Positions 1 to 7,047 of a stretch of DNA of 17,813 bases are shown piece after piece. Source of the DNA: an uncultured Eubacterium sp. (GTDB lineage: Bacteria; Bacillota; Clostridia; Lachnospirales; Lachnospiraceae); the NCBI GenBank assembly GCA_905236735.1, contig CAJOOU010000204.1:1-17813 (forward strand), read 5' to 3'. The notes under the pieces were generated by a model. It was given only the letters and a program-made list of their open reading frames with translations. It was not told where the DNA came from and did not search any database. The translations under genes and the position numbers were made by a program. How positions within the stretch are numbered: the first letter of the stretch is position 1; each line of letters begins with the position of its first letter.

Positions 1-25
1 AACATATAACGAAGAGGTAGATATT

Positions 26-1492
26 ATGAGCAGAAAGAGAATGTCAAAAAAGAAGATAGCCGGAATAATACTCCTTGCCAGTGCTGTGGCAGTTCTTGCG
101 GTGTATCTGGGAGTATCGTTTCATTTTAAAAAGCATTTTTTTCCGGGCACCTCTGTTGACGGGATAGATATAGGCTCCATGACGGTATCTGAGGCCTATG
201 CCAAGATTTCTGCAGTATCTGACGAGTACTCACTGAAGATAACCGACAGAGACGGGGAGACATTTACGATTGACGGAAGTGATTTCGGACTCTCATTTAC
301 CGACGAAGAGTTTCTGAAAGAAAAGCTTTCCGAGCAGAACTGCTTTGCATGGATAAGCGGTCTTACCCTGCTGGGGGATTTTTCATATGATTTTACAGAT
401 TGCTATGATGAGGCAGAGCTGGAAGAGGCTTTGAATCAGCTTGAAATATTTTCAGAGGATTATATAAGGGAAAATGTCAACGCCTCCCTTGTATACTCAG
501 AGGATACGGGGCTTTTTGTTATAGTTCCGGAAGAGGACGGTACGGAGATAATAAAAGATGATGCAGTACTTGCAATAAAGGGAGCGCTAAGCGGACTTGA
601 GATGAGTTTAACTCTCGGGGATGAATATTATGTGCCGACAGAATATACTTCGGAGTCTGTAGAGGTAACAGCTGCTCTTGAGACCGCAAACGGGTATCTG
701 GGTACGACTATTACCTATGACCTGGGAGACTACTATGATGAGGTGCTTGATGCGGATACTATTTCCGAGTGGGTCAGCGTGGATGAGGATTACAATGTCT
801 CCCTTGATGAAGACCTTCTGGCAAAATATGTACAGTATCTGGCAAGTACATATAATACTTATGCCGACAAGAGGTCGTTTACCACTGCTCTTGGTGATAC
901 TATCACCATAGGCGGAGGGGATTACGGATGGGTAATAAACAAGTCTGCCGAGGCAGAGCAGATAAAAGAAGACCTTGCTGCAGGCGGAGAGATTACCAGA
1001 GAGCCTGTCTACTCACAGGAGGCTCTTTACAGGGGCACGGATGATATAGGCAATACATATATTGAGATAGATTATACCAATCAGCATCTTTACTATTTTG
1101 AGGACGGAGAACTGGTGCTTGATACAGATATAGTATCCGGAAATATCAGCAAGGGCAACGGTTCGCCGGATGGAGTTTTTAAAATAGTATACAAACAAAG
1201 AGATGCCACCCTTGTGGGTGAAGACTATGAGTCGGCCGTAAGTTATTTTATGCCCTTTGCCTACAATGTGGGTATACATGATGCGTCGTGGCGGTCGAAA
1301 TTCGGCGGAGAGATATACAAAAAATCCGGTTCTCACGGATGTATTAATGTGCCTTCTGATATGGCTAAAAAAATATATGAGAGCGTTGCCACGGGTACTC
1401 CCGTCATCGCATATTACAGGGAAAGTATTGAGCTTACCTCGGAAAATGCCTATATTTCCAATGCATACTCATATGTTGCCAAAGATGACTAG
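26..1492 (+). CDS. Membrane-anchored L,D-transpeptidase (YkuD domain)
   Basis: Predicted peptidoglycan cross-linking enzyme acting outside the membrane, 488 residues. A short basic N-terminus (MSRKRMSKKK) is followed by one hydrophobic segment at about residues 11-30, an uncleaved anchor or signal. Residues ~40-330 contain an extracytoplasmic region resembling the PG_binding_4 repeats usual in clostridial L,D-transpeptidases (for example GIDIGSMTVSEAY near 46-58). The YkuD catalytic domain spans about 345-470 and ends in the diagnostic SGSHGCINVP motif: His418, then Ser436-His437-Gly438 and the nucleophile Cys439. The start is the first ATG after a GAGG ribosome binding site at 14-17. Family knowledge says such enzymes make 3-3 cross-links or attach proteins to the wall using a tetrapeptide donor; which of these applies here is not visible. 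The 3' end of the gene carries the ssrA promoter. Confidence 0.93.
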   Translation: MSRKRMSKKKIAGIILLASAVAVLAVYLGVSFHFKKHFFPGTSVDGIDIGSMTVSEAYAKISAVSDEYSLKITDRDGETFTIDGSDFGLSFTDEEFLKEKLSEQNCFAWISGLTLLGDFSYDFTDCYDEAELEEALNQLEIFSEDYIRENVNASLVYSEDTGLFVIVPEEDGTEIIKDDAVLAIKGALSGLEMSLTLGDEYYVPTEYTSESVEVTAALETANGYLGTTITYDLGDYYDEVLDADTISEWVSVDEDYNVSLDEDLLAKYVQYLASTYNTYADKRSFTTALGDTITIGGGDYGWVINKSAEAEQIKEDLAAGGEITREPVYSQEALYRGTDDIGNTYIEIDYTNQHLYYFEDGELVLDTDIVSGNISKGNGSPDGVFKIVYKQRDATLVGEDYESAVSYFMPFAYNVGIHDASWRSKFGGEIYKKSGSHGCINVPSDMAKKIYESVATGTPVIAYYRESIELTSENAYISNAYSYVAKDD

Positions 1493-1504
1493 ATATGATA
1501 AAAT
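1476..1504 (+). promoter_or_regulatory. Probable SigA promoter of ssrA, inside the end of the transpeptidase gene
   Basis: TTGCCA at 1476-1481 and TAAAAT at 1499-1504 are separated by 17 bp, and a TG dinucleotide at 1496-1497 gives an extended -10 element. Transcription would start near 1511, leaving a leader of about 17 nt before mature tmRNA that RNase P would remove. The -35 box lies in the last codons of the transpeptidase gene. Motif reading only. Confidence 0.6.
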
Positions 1505-1527
1505 TACCCTGCTTCGAAATATTTTTC

Positions 1528-1865
1528 GGGCCAGCACCGGTTTCGACGGGGGCTATGCAGCCGGAGAAGCGAGCCGCATGGTAATGCGTTAAATGACCAA
1601 ACTTAAATTAAACGCTGAAGATAATTTAGCATACGCTGCCTAGTTGCAGCAGTTCGTCCGGGTGCACCTGCACATCCGGTAACGGGCTTCGAATATGCAG
1701 GAAACGACAGACGCAAAGCTTTGAGCGTTTGGGCGTAATATGAAGCTACTGAAGGCATTTGGGTGTCTGCTCCCGTGTGCCGGAGGGAATGTTAAATAAC
1801 AGACTACGCTCGTAGAAGGACGGGGAATTGGTCTTCGGACATGGGTTCGACCCCCATCTGGTCCA
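1528..1865 (+). ncRNA. ssrA: Transfer-messenger RNA (tmRNA)
   Basis: Rescues stalled ribosomes by acting first as an alanine tRNA and then as an mRNA for a degradation tag. The 5' end (1528) begins GGGCCAG, which pairs over 7 bp (one G-U) with CTGGTCC at 1858-1864. The conserved 5' element GGTTTCGACGGGGG follows. The 3' T-arm has ATGGG, loop TTCGACC and CCCAT just before the acceptor strand. The tag frame at 1614-1643 ends in Ala-Ala-stop. Length is about 338 nt, in the normal one-piece size range. The discriminator is A1865 and the next bases are TTT, so the CCA end is not encoded and must be added by tRNA nucleotidyltransferase. It has its own promoter and is followed at once by a strong hairpin. 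Confidence 0.95.
1614..1643 (+). other. tmRNA tag-peptide reading frame (AEDNLAYAA)
   Basis: The tag reads GCT GAA GAT AAT TTA GCA TAC GCT GCC TAG, giving AEDNLAYAA. GCT at 1614 is chosen as the resume codon because it lies at tmRNA position 87, close to the position 90 of E. coli, and because the preceding bases TAAAC match the U, A and C of the E. coli TAGTC context. The YAA end is the usual type of degron for ClpXP-like proteases. Confidence 0.85.
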
Positions 1866-1876
1866 TTTAAAAACAT

Positions 1877-1927
1877 AAAATCACGGTTTTGAAAGTGCAG
1901 TATACATTTTCAAAACCGTGATTTTTT
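1877..1927. terminator. Bidirectional intrinsic terminator between ssrA and gpmI
   Basis: A perfect 18-bp inverted repeat (1877-1894 with 1908-1925) encloses a 13-nt loop. The stem is GC-containing in its middle (CACGG/CCGTG) and is flanked by a T-run on the plus strand (1922-1927) and by A-rich sequence on the left that becomes T-rich on the minus strand. It follows ssrA by 11 bp and the gpmI stop by 22 bp, so it can stop both convergent transcripts. Confidence 0.88.
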
Positions 1928-1949
1928 ATGTCTGTTATAAAATATTTCT

Positions 1950-3482
1950 TTATTTGTTCAGCAGACTTATACCTGTCATTTCCGGAGGCTGTGGCAGATC
2001 CATCATATCCAGAAGTGTCGGGGCAAGGTCGCATAACCTGCCGCCTTCTTTAATCCCGGTTGCTTTTTTACAGTTTATAAGGACAAATGGCACCGGATTG
2101 GTGGTATGAGCGGTAAGAGGGTCTCCGGTTTCGTAGTCCTCAAGCTGTTCGCAGTTGCCGTGATCGGCGCAAAGTATCATCTGTCCGCCTTCTTCCACAA
2201 GTGCATTTACGGCATCTCCCACACATTTATCTACAGCCTCAAGCGCCGCAACGGCAGCTTCTAGTACTCCGGTGTGTCCGACCATATCGGGGTTGGCAAA
2301 GTTTATTATGATGAGGTCGTACTTGTGTGAGCGTATGGCTTCGACAAGTTTTTCACCTACAATAGGAGCACTCATTTCCGGCTTGAGATCGTAGGTTGCA
2401 ACCTTTGGAGAGGGGACGAGAATCCTGTCCTCGCCTTTGTTTGGCTCTTCTACGCCACCGTTAAAGAAAAATGTTACATGGGCGTATTTTTCGGTTTCTG
2501 CCAGGCGAAGCTGTGTAAGACCCAGAGATGAAATGTACTGTCCCAAAGTATTGGTAAGTTTGACCTTTTCAAAGGCAATGTGGGTGCCCGGGATGGTTGC
2601 ATCATACTGGGTAAAGCATACATAGTGGGTGAGCGGGTGTTTGCTCCTTTTGAAGCCGTCAAAATCATCCGAACAAAATGCTCTGGTAAGTTCCCTTGCG
2701 CGGTCAGGTCTGAAATTAAAGAAGACAACACTGTCCCCGTCTTTAACCGTGGCTGTGGGGCGGCCGTCTTTTGTAATTACCGTGGGAACTATGAACTCAT
2801 CCGTTACCCCTTCTTTATATGAATCCTCTATGGCAGCGGCAGCGCTTTGAGCCGTCCTGCCTTCGCCCAAAGTAAGGGCATCATAGGTTTTTTGTATTCT
2901 GTCCCAGCGGTTGTCTCTGTCCATGGCATAGTAGCGTCCGCTTACTGTGGCTATTTCACCTGTTCCGATTTCGGCAAGAGCATCTGAAAGGTCTTTGACA
3001 TAGCCGGCTCCTGATGTGGGAGAAGTATCTCTGCCATCCATAAAACAGTGGATGTATACCTTGTCTAAATCATGCATTTTTGCCATCTTTACAAGTGCAA
3101 TCAGATGGGACATATGAGAATGCACTCCGCCGTCCGAAAGAAGACCCCATATATGCAGGGCGTGGCCGGTGGCATTGTTTACGGCATCGAGAAGCACCTT
3201 GTTTTCATAGAAAACCCCGTCGTCTATTTCTTTGGAAATACGGGTCAGTTCCTGGTATACCACCCTGCCTGCGCCCATATTCATATGGCCCACTTCGGAG
3301 TTGCCCATCTGTCCGTCGGGAAGTCCTACGGCTAGACCGCTGGCATAACCCTTTTCCCATGGATATTTTTCCATAAGGGCATCAATATTTGGCGTATTTG
3401 CTGACTTTACGGCATTCATCTTAGGATTGTCGTTTAACCCGTAGCCGTCAAGTATCATTAAAACCGTTGTTTTTTTATCCAT
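1950..3482 (-). CDS. gpmI: 2,3-bisphosphoglycerate-independent phosphoglycerate mutase
   Basis: Cytosolic glycolytic enzyme interconverting 3- and 2-phosphoglycerate through a phosphoserine intermediate with two manganese ions; 510 residues, the normal family length. The alkaline-phosphatase-fold metal sites are present: Asp12 in MILDGYG, the phosphorylated Ser62 in GNSEVGHMN, and the C-terminal metal motifs NPDMVGH, CADHGNC and TAHTTNP. The substrate-binding inserted domain carries DGRDTSP, GRYYAMDRDNRWDR and FNFRPDRARE. The start ATG (complement of 3480-3482) is preceded by a GGAGG ribosome binding site (complement of 3490-3494). It stands alone, convergent with ssrA and divergent from the aldolase-like gene, not in a gapA-pgk-tpi operon within this window. 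No defects are visible. Confidence 0.98.
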   Translation of the reverse strand: MDKKTTVLMILDGYGLNDNPKMNAVKSANTPNIDALMEKYPWEKGYASGLAVGLPDGQMGNSEVGHMNMGAGRVVYQELTRISKEIDDGVFYENKVLLDAVNNATGHALHIWGLLSDGGVHSHMSHLIALVKMAKMHDLDKVYIHCFMDGRDTSPTSGAGYVKDLSDALAEIGTGEIATVSGRYYAMDRDNRWDRIQKTYDALTLGEGRTAQSAAAAIEDSYKEGVTDEFIVPTVITKDGRPTATVKDGDSVVFFNFRPDRARELTRAFCSDDFDGFKRSKHPLTHYVCFTQYDATIPGTHIAFEKVKLTNTLGQYISSLGLTQLRLAETEKYAHVTFFFNGGVEEPNKGEDRILVPSPKVATYDLKPEMSAPIVGEKLVEAIRSHKYDLIIINFANPDMVGHTGVLEAAVAALEAVDKCVGDAVNALVEEGGQMILCADHGNCEQLEDYETGDPLTAHTTNPVPFVLINCKKATGIKEGGRLCDLAPTLLDMMDLPQPPEMTGISLLNK

Positions 3483-3511
3483 TATAAAACCTCCGTTTAG
3501 TTTGCATTAAC

Positions 3512-3517
3512 ATCATA
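3512..3517 (-). promoter_or_regulatory. Possible -10 box of the gpmI promoter
   Basis: On the minus strand TATGAT (complement of 3512-3517) lies about 30 nt upstream of the gpmI start in AT-rich sequence. The best -35 at 17-bp spacing is CTGTAA, which is weak, so other nearby AT hexamers (for example TATAGT) are equally possible. Confidence 0.35.
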
Positions 3518-3545
3518 CTATATTTTACTACATTTTACAGCAGAC

Positions 3546-3574
3546 TTGCATAAACATTTTGCCCGCATTAAAAT
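3546..3574 (+). promoter_or_regulatory. Probable SigA promoter of the aldolase-like gene
   Basis: TTGCAT (3546-3551) and TAAAAT (3569-3574) with exactly 17 bp between them. Transcription would begin near 3581, giving a leader of about 20 nt that includes the AGGAG ribosome binding site at 3589-3593. Confidence 0.55.
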
Positions 3575-3601
3575 ATTAATAAGAAATCAGGAGAATTATT
3601 T

Positions 3602-4624
3602 ATGGTATATACAAAAGAAGAAGCAGCCGCAGCTATTATAAGGGCGGGAAAAGAACTGGTAAAAAAAGGACTTGTGGCCAGGACATGGGGCAATATCAGC
3701 GCCAGAATATCAAAGGATGAATTTATGATAACGCCGAGCGGCAGGGCTTATGATGAGCTTGAGCCGGCAGACATTGTTATTGTTAAGATAAATGACTGCT
3801 CATATGAGGGAAGCGTAAAACCATCGAGCGAGCTTAAGGTACATGCGAAGGTGTATAAGCACAGGCCAAATGTCGGAGCTGTCATACACACACATCAAAG
3901 CTATGCATCTGCCATAAGCGTAGCGGGGATACCTGTCTTTGACCTTAATGTTATGCTCGAAGATGAAAATAAACCCGCTCACCTTAAACCGGAAGTTCCG
4001 GTGGCCCTCTACGGGATATCCGGCAGCAAAAAACTGACGGCGAATGTGGAGAAGAGGATAAAAGAATTTAAAAACAGCAATGCGGTTTTGATGAAAAACC
4101 ACGGCGCCTTATGTTTTGGAGAAAGTTTTGAAGAGACATTTTATGTAACCTACGAACTTGAAGAGGCATCAAAACAGATTTTTGACAGGTTTACCGGAGG
4201 CAGGGTAAATGAGTATAAGTGGGATATTAAAAGGTTTAAAAAGACTGTAAATGAAGAGGGGGATACTGAGATTATATGCAGCTGTCCTTATGTGATGGAA
4301 GTCAGCAGCTGGGGAGAGACGGTAAGACCGTATCTTGACGATGCTGCCCAGATAGCCGGAGTCAGGTATGAATGTATTACGACAAAGCCGACAAAATATA
4401 ATATAAAATCAGCGCTCAGACATGCCGATGCAGTGTTTGTAAAAGGCAGGGGAGCCTTATGCCGGGCAGAAAATGAGGAGGAAGCCTGTAATGTATGCGC
4501 CGTGCTTGAAAAAAACTGTATGGCGGCATATCTGGGACGGATTTTCGGAGCGGAGCCTATAAGCTATGTAAATGCAGCTTTAGACAGAAGCAGGTATGTG
4601 AAAAAATATTCAAAGCTTAAATAG
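3602..4624 (+). CDS. Class II aldolase/adducin-family protein with a second, degenerate aldolase-like half
   Basis: 340 residues, against roughly 210-220 for fuculose-1-phosphate aldolase. Residues 1-~205 are a complete class II aldolase/epimerase domain: the phosphate-binding region (TWGNISAR, TPSG), a candidate catalytic Glu77 in PSSELKVH, zinc ligands His96 and His98 in VIHTHQSYA, and His167 in MKNHGALCFGE. Known members cleave or epimerise sugar phosphates such as L-fuculose-1-phosphate or L-ribulose-5-phosphate. Residues ~230-340 resemble the C-terminal part of the same fold (RPYLDDAAQIAG, then VKGRGALCRAENEEEA at about 280-295), but the zinc histidine is replaced by Arg283. This looks like an internal duplication or fusion with a dead second copy; I infer this from eye alignment. 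The ATG at 3602 has AGGAG 8 nt upstream. No sugar kinase, transporter or isomerase lies nearby, so the substrate is unknown. Confidence 0.82.
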   Translation: MVYTKEEAAAAIIRAGKELVKKGLVARTWGNISARISKDEFMITPSGRAYDELEPADIVIVKINDCSYEGSVKPSSELKVHAKVYKHRPNVGAVIHTHQSYASAISVAGIPVFDLNVMLEDENKPAHLKPEVPVALYGISGSKKLTANVEKRIKEFKNSNAVLMKNHGALCFGESFEETFYVTYELEEASKQIFDRFTGGRVNEYKWDIKRFKKTVNEEGDTEIICSCPYVMEVSSWGETVRPYLDDAAQIAGVRYECITTKPTKYNIKSALRHADAVFVKGRGALCRAENEEEACNVCAVLEKNCMAAYLGRIFGAEPISYVNAALDRSRYVKKYSKLK

Positions 4625-4652
4625 TGGCGGTTATCGCACATGCTCGCCAAAT

Positions 4653-4667
4653 GAGAGTAAAACTCTC
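4653..4667 (+). other. Small hairpin after the aldolase-like gene
   Basis: GAGAGT (4653-4658), loop AAA, ACTCTC (4662-4667). It is 29 nt past the stop codon. Only a broken T-rich stretch follows, so it would be a weak terminator at best. Confidence 0.3.
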
Positions 4668-4688
4668 GCTTTCCTTGCTGCTTCGTGG

Positions 4689-4694
4689 TAGAAT
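4689..4694 (+). promoter_or_regulatory. Possible -10 box immediately before the 4701 gene
   Basis: TAGAAT lies so close to the ATG at 4701 that transcription from it would begin at about the start codon, giving a leaderless mRNA. No good -35 is seen at 16-18 bp spacing, so this is tentative. There is also no clear Shine-Dalgarno for this gene. Confidence 0.3.
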
Positions 4695-4700
4695 GTACAT

Positions 4701-5486
4701 ATGAGAAAACTGTTTTCAAATAAAACATTTAATGCGATAGTTTTTCTTTCCTGTGTGTTTTTTGCATTTATTGACTGTGAGTTCTTTCGCAGTATGGTTG
4801 AAAGTACTGCGGCAGAGGGCTCACTTATGATGGCAGAGGATGCTGCGAGCGGGCAGGAATGGATGAAAAACGCCCTCATAGTATATTTTCTTATATTTGT
4901 GGGCGTACTTATTGTGCTTATTTCAATTGCGGTTCTTAGCATACTAAACTATTTGCAGATTGCATCGGCAGCAAAGCTCTTTGAGACCGTGCAGTCCGAC
5001 AGGCACGGGGAAAATGATAACAGAGATACCTTAACAGGTCTTGTAAACAGGGATATGTTTTTGTTTATTGCGGGCAAGGAACTTGAGCTTTCGCCCGAAG
5101 TCAATCACGCCTTATTTTTCATAGGTATAGACAATTTCGGATATTATGAAAGGCGGCCGGATGGCGAGGCTGCAAGAAGATTGCTTGCAGAATTTGCGGC
5201 TCTTTTAAAATCGGTTTTCAGAGACAGGGATGTTGTCGCCAGAATCGGCGCGGATGAGTTTGCCGTTATGGTAAATGATTATCATGTACATAACAATCTT
5301 AAGAGCCTTGCAGAGAGGCTGAATGCATCGGTCGCGGAAAAATTTGCATCCGAAACAGAGCCTGTAAAGATAAGCGTGGGCATTTCAGAGTATTATGATG
5401 ACGAACTTGAAAGCCTTGTAAAAAGAGCGGAAGAGGCCTTGGAAATAGCAAGACTGGATGAAAAAAACATATACAGTTTCGCATAG
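4701..5486 (+). CDS. Membrane protein with a degenerate, probably inactive GGDEF domain that keeps the I-site motif
   Basis: 261 residues. Two hydrophobic segments (about 12-30 and 55-80) frame only ~25 residues, so no real sensor domain exists. Residues ~110-261 are a GGDEF-fold domain with altered active site: the signature is GADEF (183-187), and in the stretch matching the metal- and GTP-binding loop (GIDNFGYYE...) the usual Asp is Gly142 and the Lys, Asn and second Asp positions are Gly, Glu and Arg. A diguanylate cyclase with these losses should not make c-di-GMP. The inhibitory-site motif RxxD (Arg174, Asp177) is intact, five residues before the signature, so product binding is plausible. 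The N-terminus and the domain are clearly related to the next gene, suggesting tandem duplication. The ATG is the first start after an in-frame stop at 4689; no strong ribosome binding site is visible. It ends 11 bp before the next gene. Confidence 0.82.
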   Translation: MRKLFSNKTFNAIVFLSCVFFAFIDCEFFRSMVESTAAEGSLMMAEDAASGQEWMKNALIVYFLIFVGVLIVLISIAVLSILNYLQIASAAKLFETVQSDRHGENDNRDTLTGLVNRDMFLFIAGKELELSPEVNHALFFIGIDNFGYYERRPDGEAARRLLAEFAALLKSVFRDRDVVARIGADEFAVMVNDYHVHNNLKSLAERLNASVAEKFASETEPVKISVGISEYYDDELESLVKRAEEALEIARLDEKNIYSFA

Positions 5487-5487
5487 A

Positions 5488-5500
5488 GGGAGATGTTTTG
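5488..5500 (+). promoter_or_regulatory. Ribosome binding site and TTG start that set the diguanylate cyclase N-terminus
   Basis: GGGAG at 5488-5492 sits 5 nt before TTG at 5498. An ATG at 5493 is in another frame and is followed by TTT TGA, a two-codon frame whose stop overlaps the TTG start, so only TTG opens the long frame with the MKKIF N-terminus shared with the upstream paralogue. Confidence 0.65.
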
Positions 5501-7003
5501 AAAAAAATATTTAAAAACAAAAATGTAAACAGGGTCATACTTGCACTGCTGGTTATAGTGGTTCTGATGGATTGCTTTTGCTCATCTGCGAGGTTTAAAA
5601 CCCTTGTTGACGAGACCTACGAATCGCAGATACAGGCGGTGGCGGAAATAGTCGTAGAGCAGCAGAATGATGAGATATCCGTTATTGTGGGCGCATTAAA
5701 GGATAGGGTAAAAACCCTGGCTAATGTGGTTGTGGATGAAGGCGTGCCTACAAATGAAGATATAAAAAGACATCTTGAAGCCATAGGAGGCAGTACATAC
5801 GGAGATGTAATCATAGCAAACAAAGACGGACAGGCTATGGATGCATACGGGAATTTCTATGATATATCCAAAAAGAAGTATTTTAAAACCGTTATGGGCG
5901 GAGAAACGGTGGTATCGGAGACAACTGTATCTGCCAAAGACGGAGATAATGTTATTATAGTGGCCGCTCCTATGGAATATAAAGGAGAGTGCGTGGGTGC
6001 CGTATGCTGCGTACTGAGACTTGAGACAATATCCGAAATCATAGAAGATGATTTCATGAGCGAGATAGGTCATATTATCCTCGTGCAGTCCGATGGCAAG
6101 GTAATAGCTTCTACAAGAGATGATGTAACCCTGGGCGAAGAGATTGGGGATAATGCCATATTTGTCAGCGAAGTAGGCGAAGATAATGCCAGACAGTTTA
6201 TGCAGAGGCGCACCGATACAAGCGGGGATGAGAAAGAGAGCGCAAGCGGAGATGTGTCCCATATCGGCCGTGGTGACAATTCATATGTATCTGAAATATA
6301 CAACGAAGAAAGCGGATGGACGCTTGTTTCAATAATAAATACCGAAAAACTTGAAAACTACAGCGAAGAACTAAACGAAGACATACTCAGGTATATGATT
6401 TCTTTCATAGCCCGTATCTTTGCCATGATAGTACTTTTTGTAATAGTGCTGCTTAATGACATAAGGATAGTCTGGGGAGAAAAGAAGGAACTTGAGCAGC
6501 AGAAAGACATAATGGAGTTCAAAGCTCTGCATGATCCTATGACGGGACTATACAATAAGGCAAGGTTTATGTATCTGGCCGAAAAAGAGATTAAAGACAA
6601 TCCCTTCGGAAAGCATGCACTGTACTTCATTGATGTTGATGATTTTAAACATTATAACGATACCTACGGACATGCGGCCGGAGATGAACTTTTGAAAGGA
6701 TTTGCCGAAGTCTTAAAGTCGACCTTCAGGAACGGGGATTTTATAGCAAGATATGGCGGAGATGAGTTTGTCGTAATGGTAAATGATTATTTCGAAAGGG
6801 CGAATCTTATAGCACTTGCCGACAGGCTGTATGACAATACGGGAAAGAAAGAGTTTAAGAGCTTTGACGAAAAGATTACCTTAAGTGTGGGTATAGCCGA
6901 AATGGTGCCCGGAGCAACTTTTGAGGGAATCATGCATTGTGCGGACGAAGCACTTTATAAATCAAAGGAGAACGGCAAAAACCAATATACTTTTGCTGAT
7001 TAA
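5498..7003 (+). CDS. Membrane diguanylate cyclase with extracellular dCACHE-like sensor and GGDEF domain
   Basis: 501 residues, starting at TTG with GGGAG upstream. Predicted to make c-di-GMP from two GTP at the inner face of the membrane in response to an external signal. Order: transmembrane segment at ~13-28; extracytoplasmic region ~30-295 with double-Cache-like features (GNFYDISKKKYFK, ISEIGHIILV-like second lobe, ESGWTLVSIIN at its end); second transmembrane segment ~303-325; short linker; GGDEF domain ~345-501. The catalytic motif is intact: FIDVDDFK with metal Asp379, NDTYGHAAGD, and GGDEF at 420-424. The inhibitory RxxD (Arg411, Asp414) lies five residues before it, so feedback inhibition is likely. 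An EAL domain is absent. A Ser/Gly/Asp-rich loop at ~240-260 interrupts the second Cache lobe. Ligand unknown. Probably co-transcribed with the upstream degenerate paralogue. Confidence 0.93.
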   Translation: MKKIFKNKNVNRVILALLVIVVLMDCFCSSARFKTLVDETYESQIQAVAEIVVEQQNDEISVIVGALKDRVKTLANVVVDEGVPTNEDIKRHLEAIGGSTYGDVIIANKDGQAMDAYGNFYDISKKKYFKTVMGGETVVSETTVSAKDGDNVIIVAAPMEYKGECVGAVCCVLRLETISEIIEDDFMSEIGHIILVQSDGKVIASTRDDVTLGEEIGDNAIFVSEVGEDNARQFMQRRTDTSGDEKESASGDVSHIGRGDNSYVSEIYNEESGWTLVSIINTEKLENYSEELNEDILRYMISFIARIFAMIVLFVIVLLNDIRIVWGEKKELEQQKDIMEFKALHDPMTGLYNKARFMYLAEKEIKDNPFGKHALYFIDVDDFKHYNDTYGHAAGDELLKGFAEVLKSTFRNGDFIARYGGDEFVVMVNDYFERANLIALADRLYDNTGKKEFKSFDEKITLSVGIAEMVPGATFEGIMHCADEALYKSKENGKNQYTFAD

Positions 7004-7008
7004 TACTA

Positions 7009-7014
7009 TATAAT
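7009..7014 (+). promoter_or_regulatory. Possible -10 box upstream of purC
   Basis: A perfect TATAAT is 33 nt before the purC start in the short gap after the cyclase gene. The hexamer 17 bp upstream (TATACT) is a poor -35. If real, it gives the purine genes a promoter separate from the signalling genes. No purine riboswitch or PurR box was recognised in this gap. Confidence 0.35.
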
Positions 7015-7047
7015 GTATTGGAAAACTTTAAGGAAGGAAGTAGAAAG

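Noticed and set aside
1640..1876. Minus-strand frame of 78 codons over the tmRNA gene
   Set aside because: It is an antisense shadow of structured RNA; its apparent protein reads like the reversed T-arm and no ribosome binding site is present.
4653..4667. Hairpin after the aldolase-like gene as a firm terminator
   Set aside because: The stem is only 6 bp and lacks a clean T-run; kept only as a weak structural note.
5696..6262. Minus-strand frame of 188 codons under the diguanylate cyclase gene
   Set aside because: It lies wholly inside a well-supported gene on the other strand, has no family motif, and its composition looks like the complement of the cyclase codons.
7004..7047. Purine riboswitch or PurR box before purC
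   Set aside because: The gap between the cyclase stop and purC is only 44 bp, too short for a purine aptamer, and no CGAA-type PurR box pair was seen.
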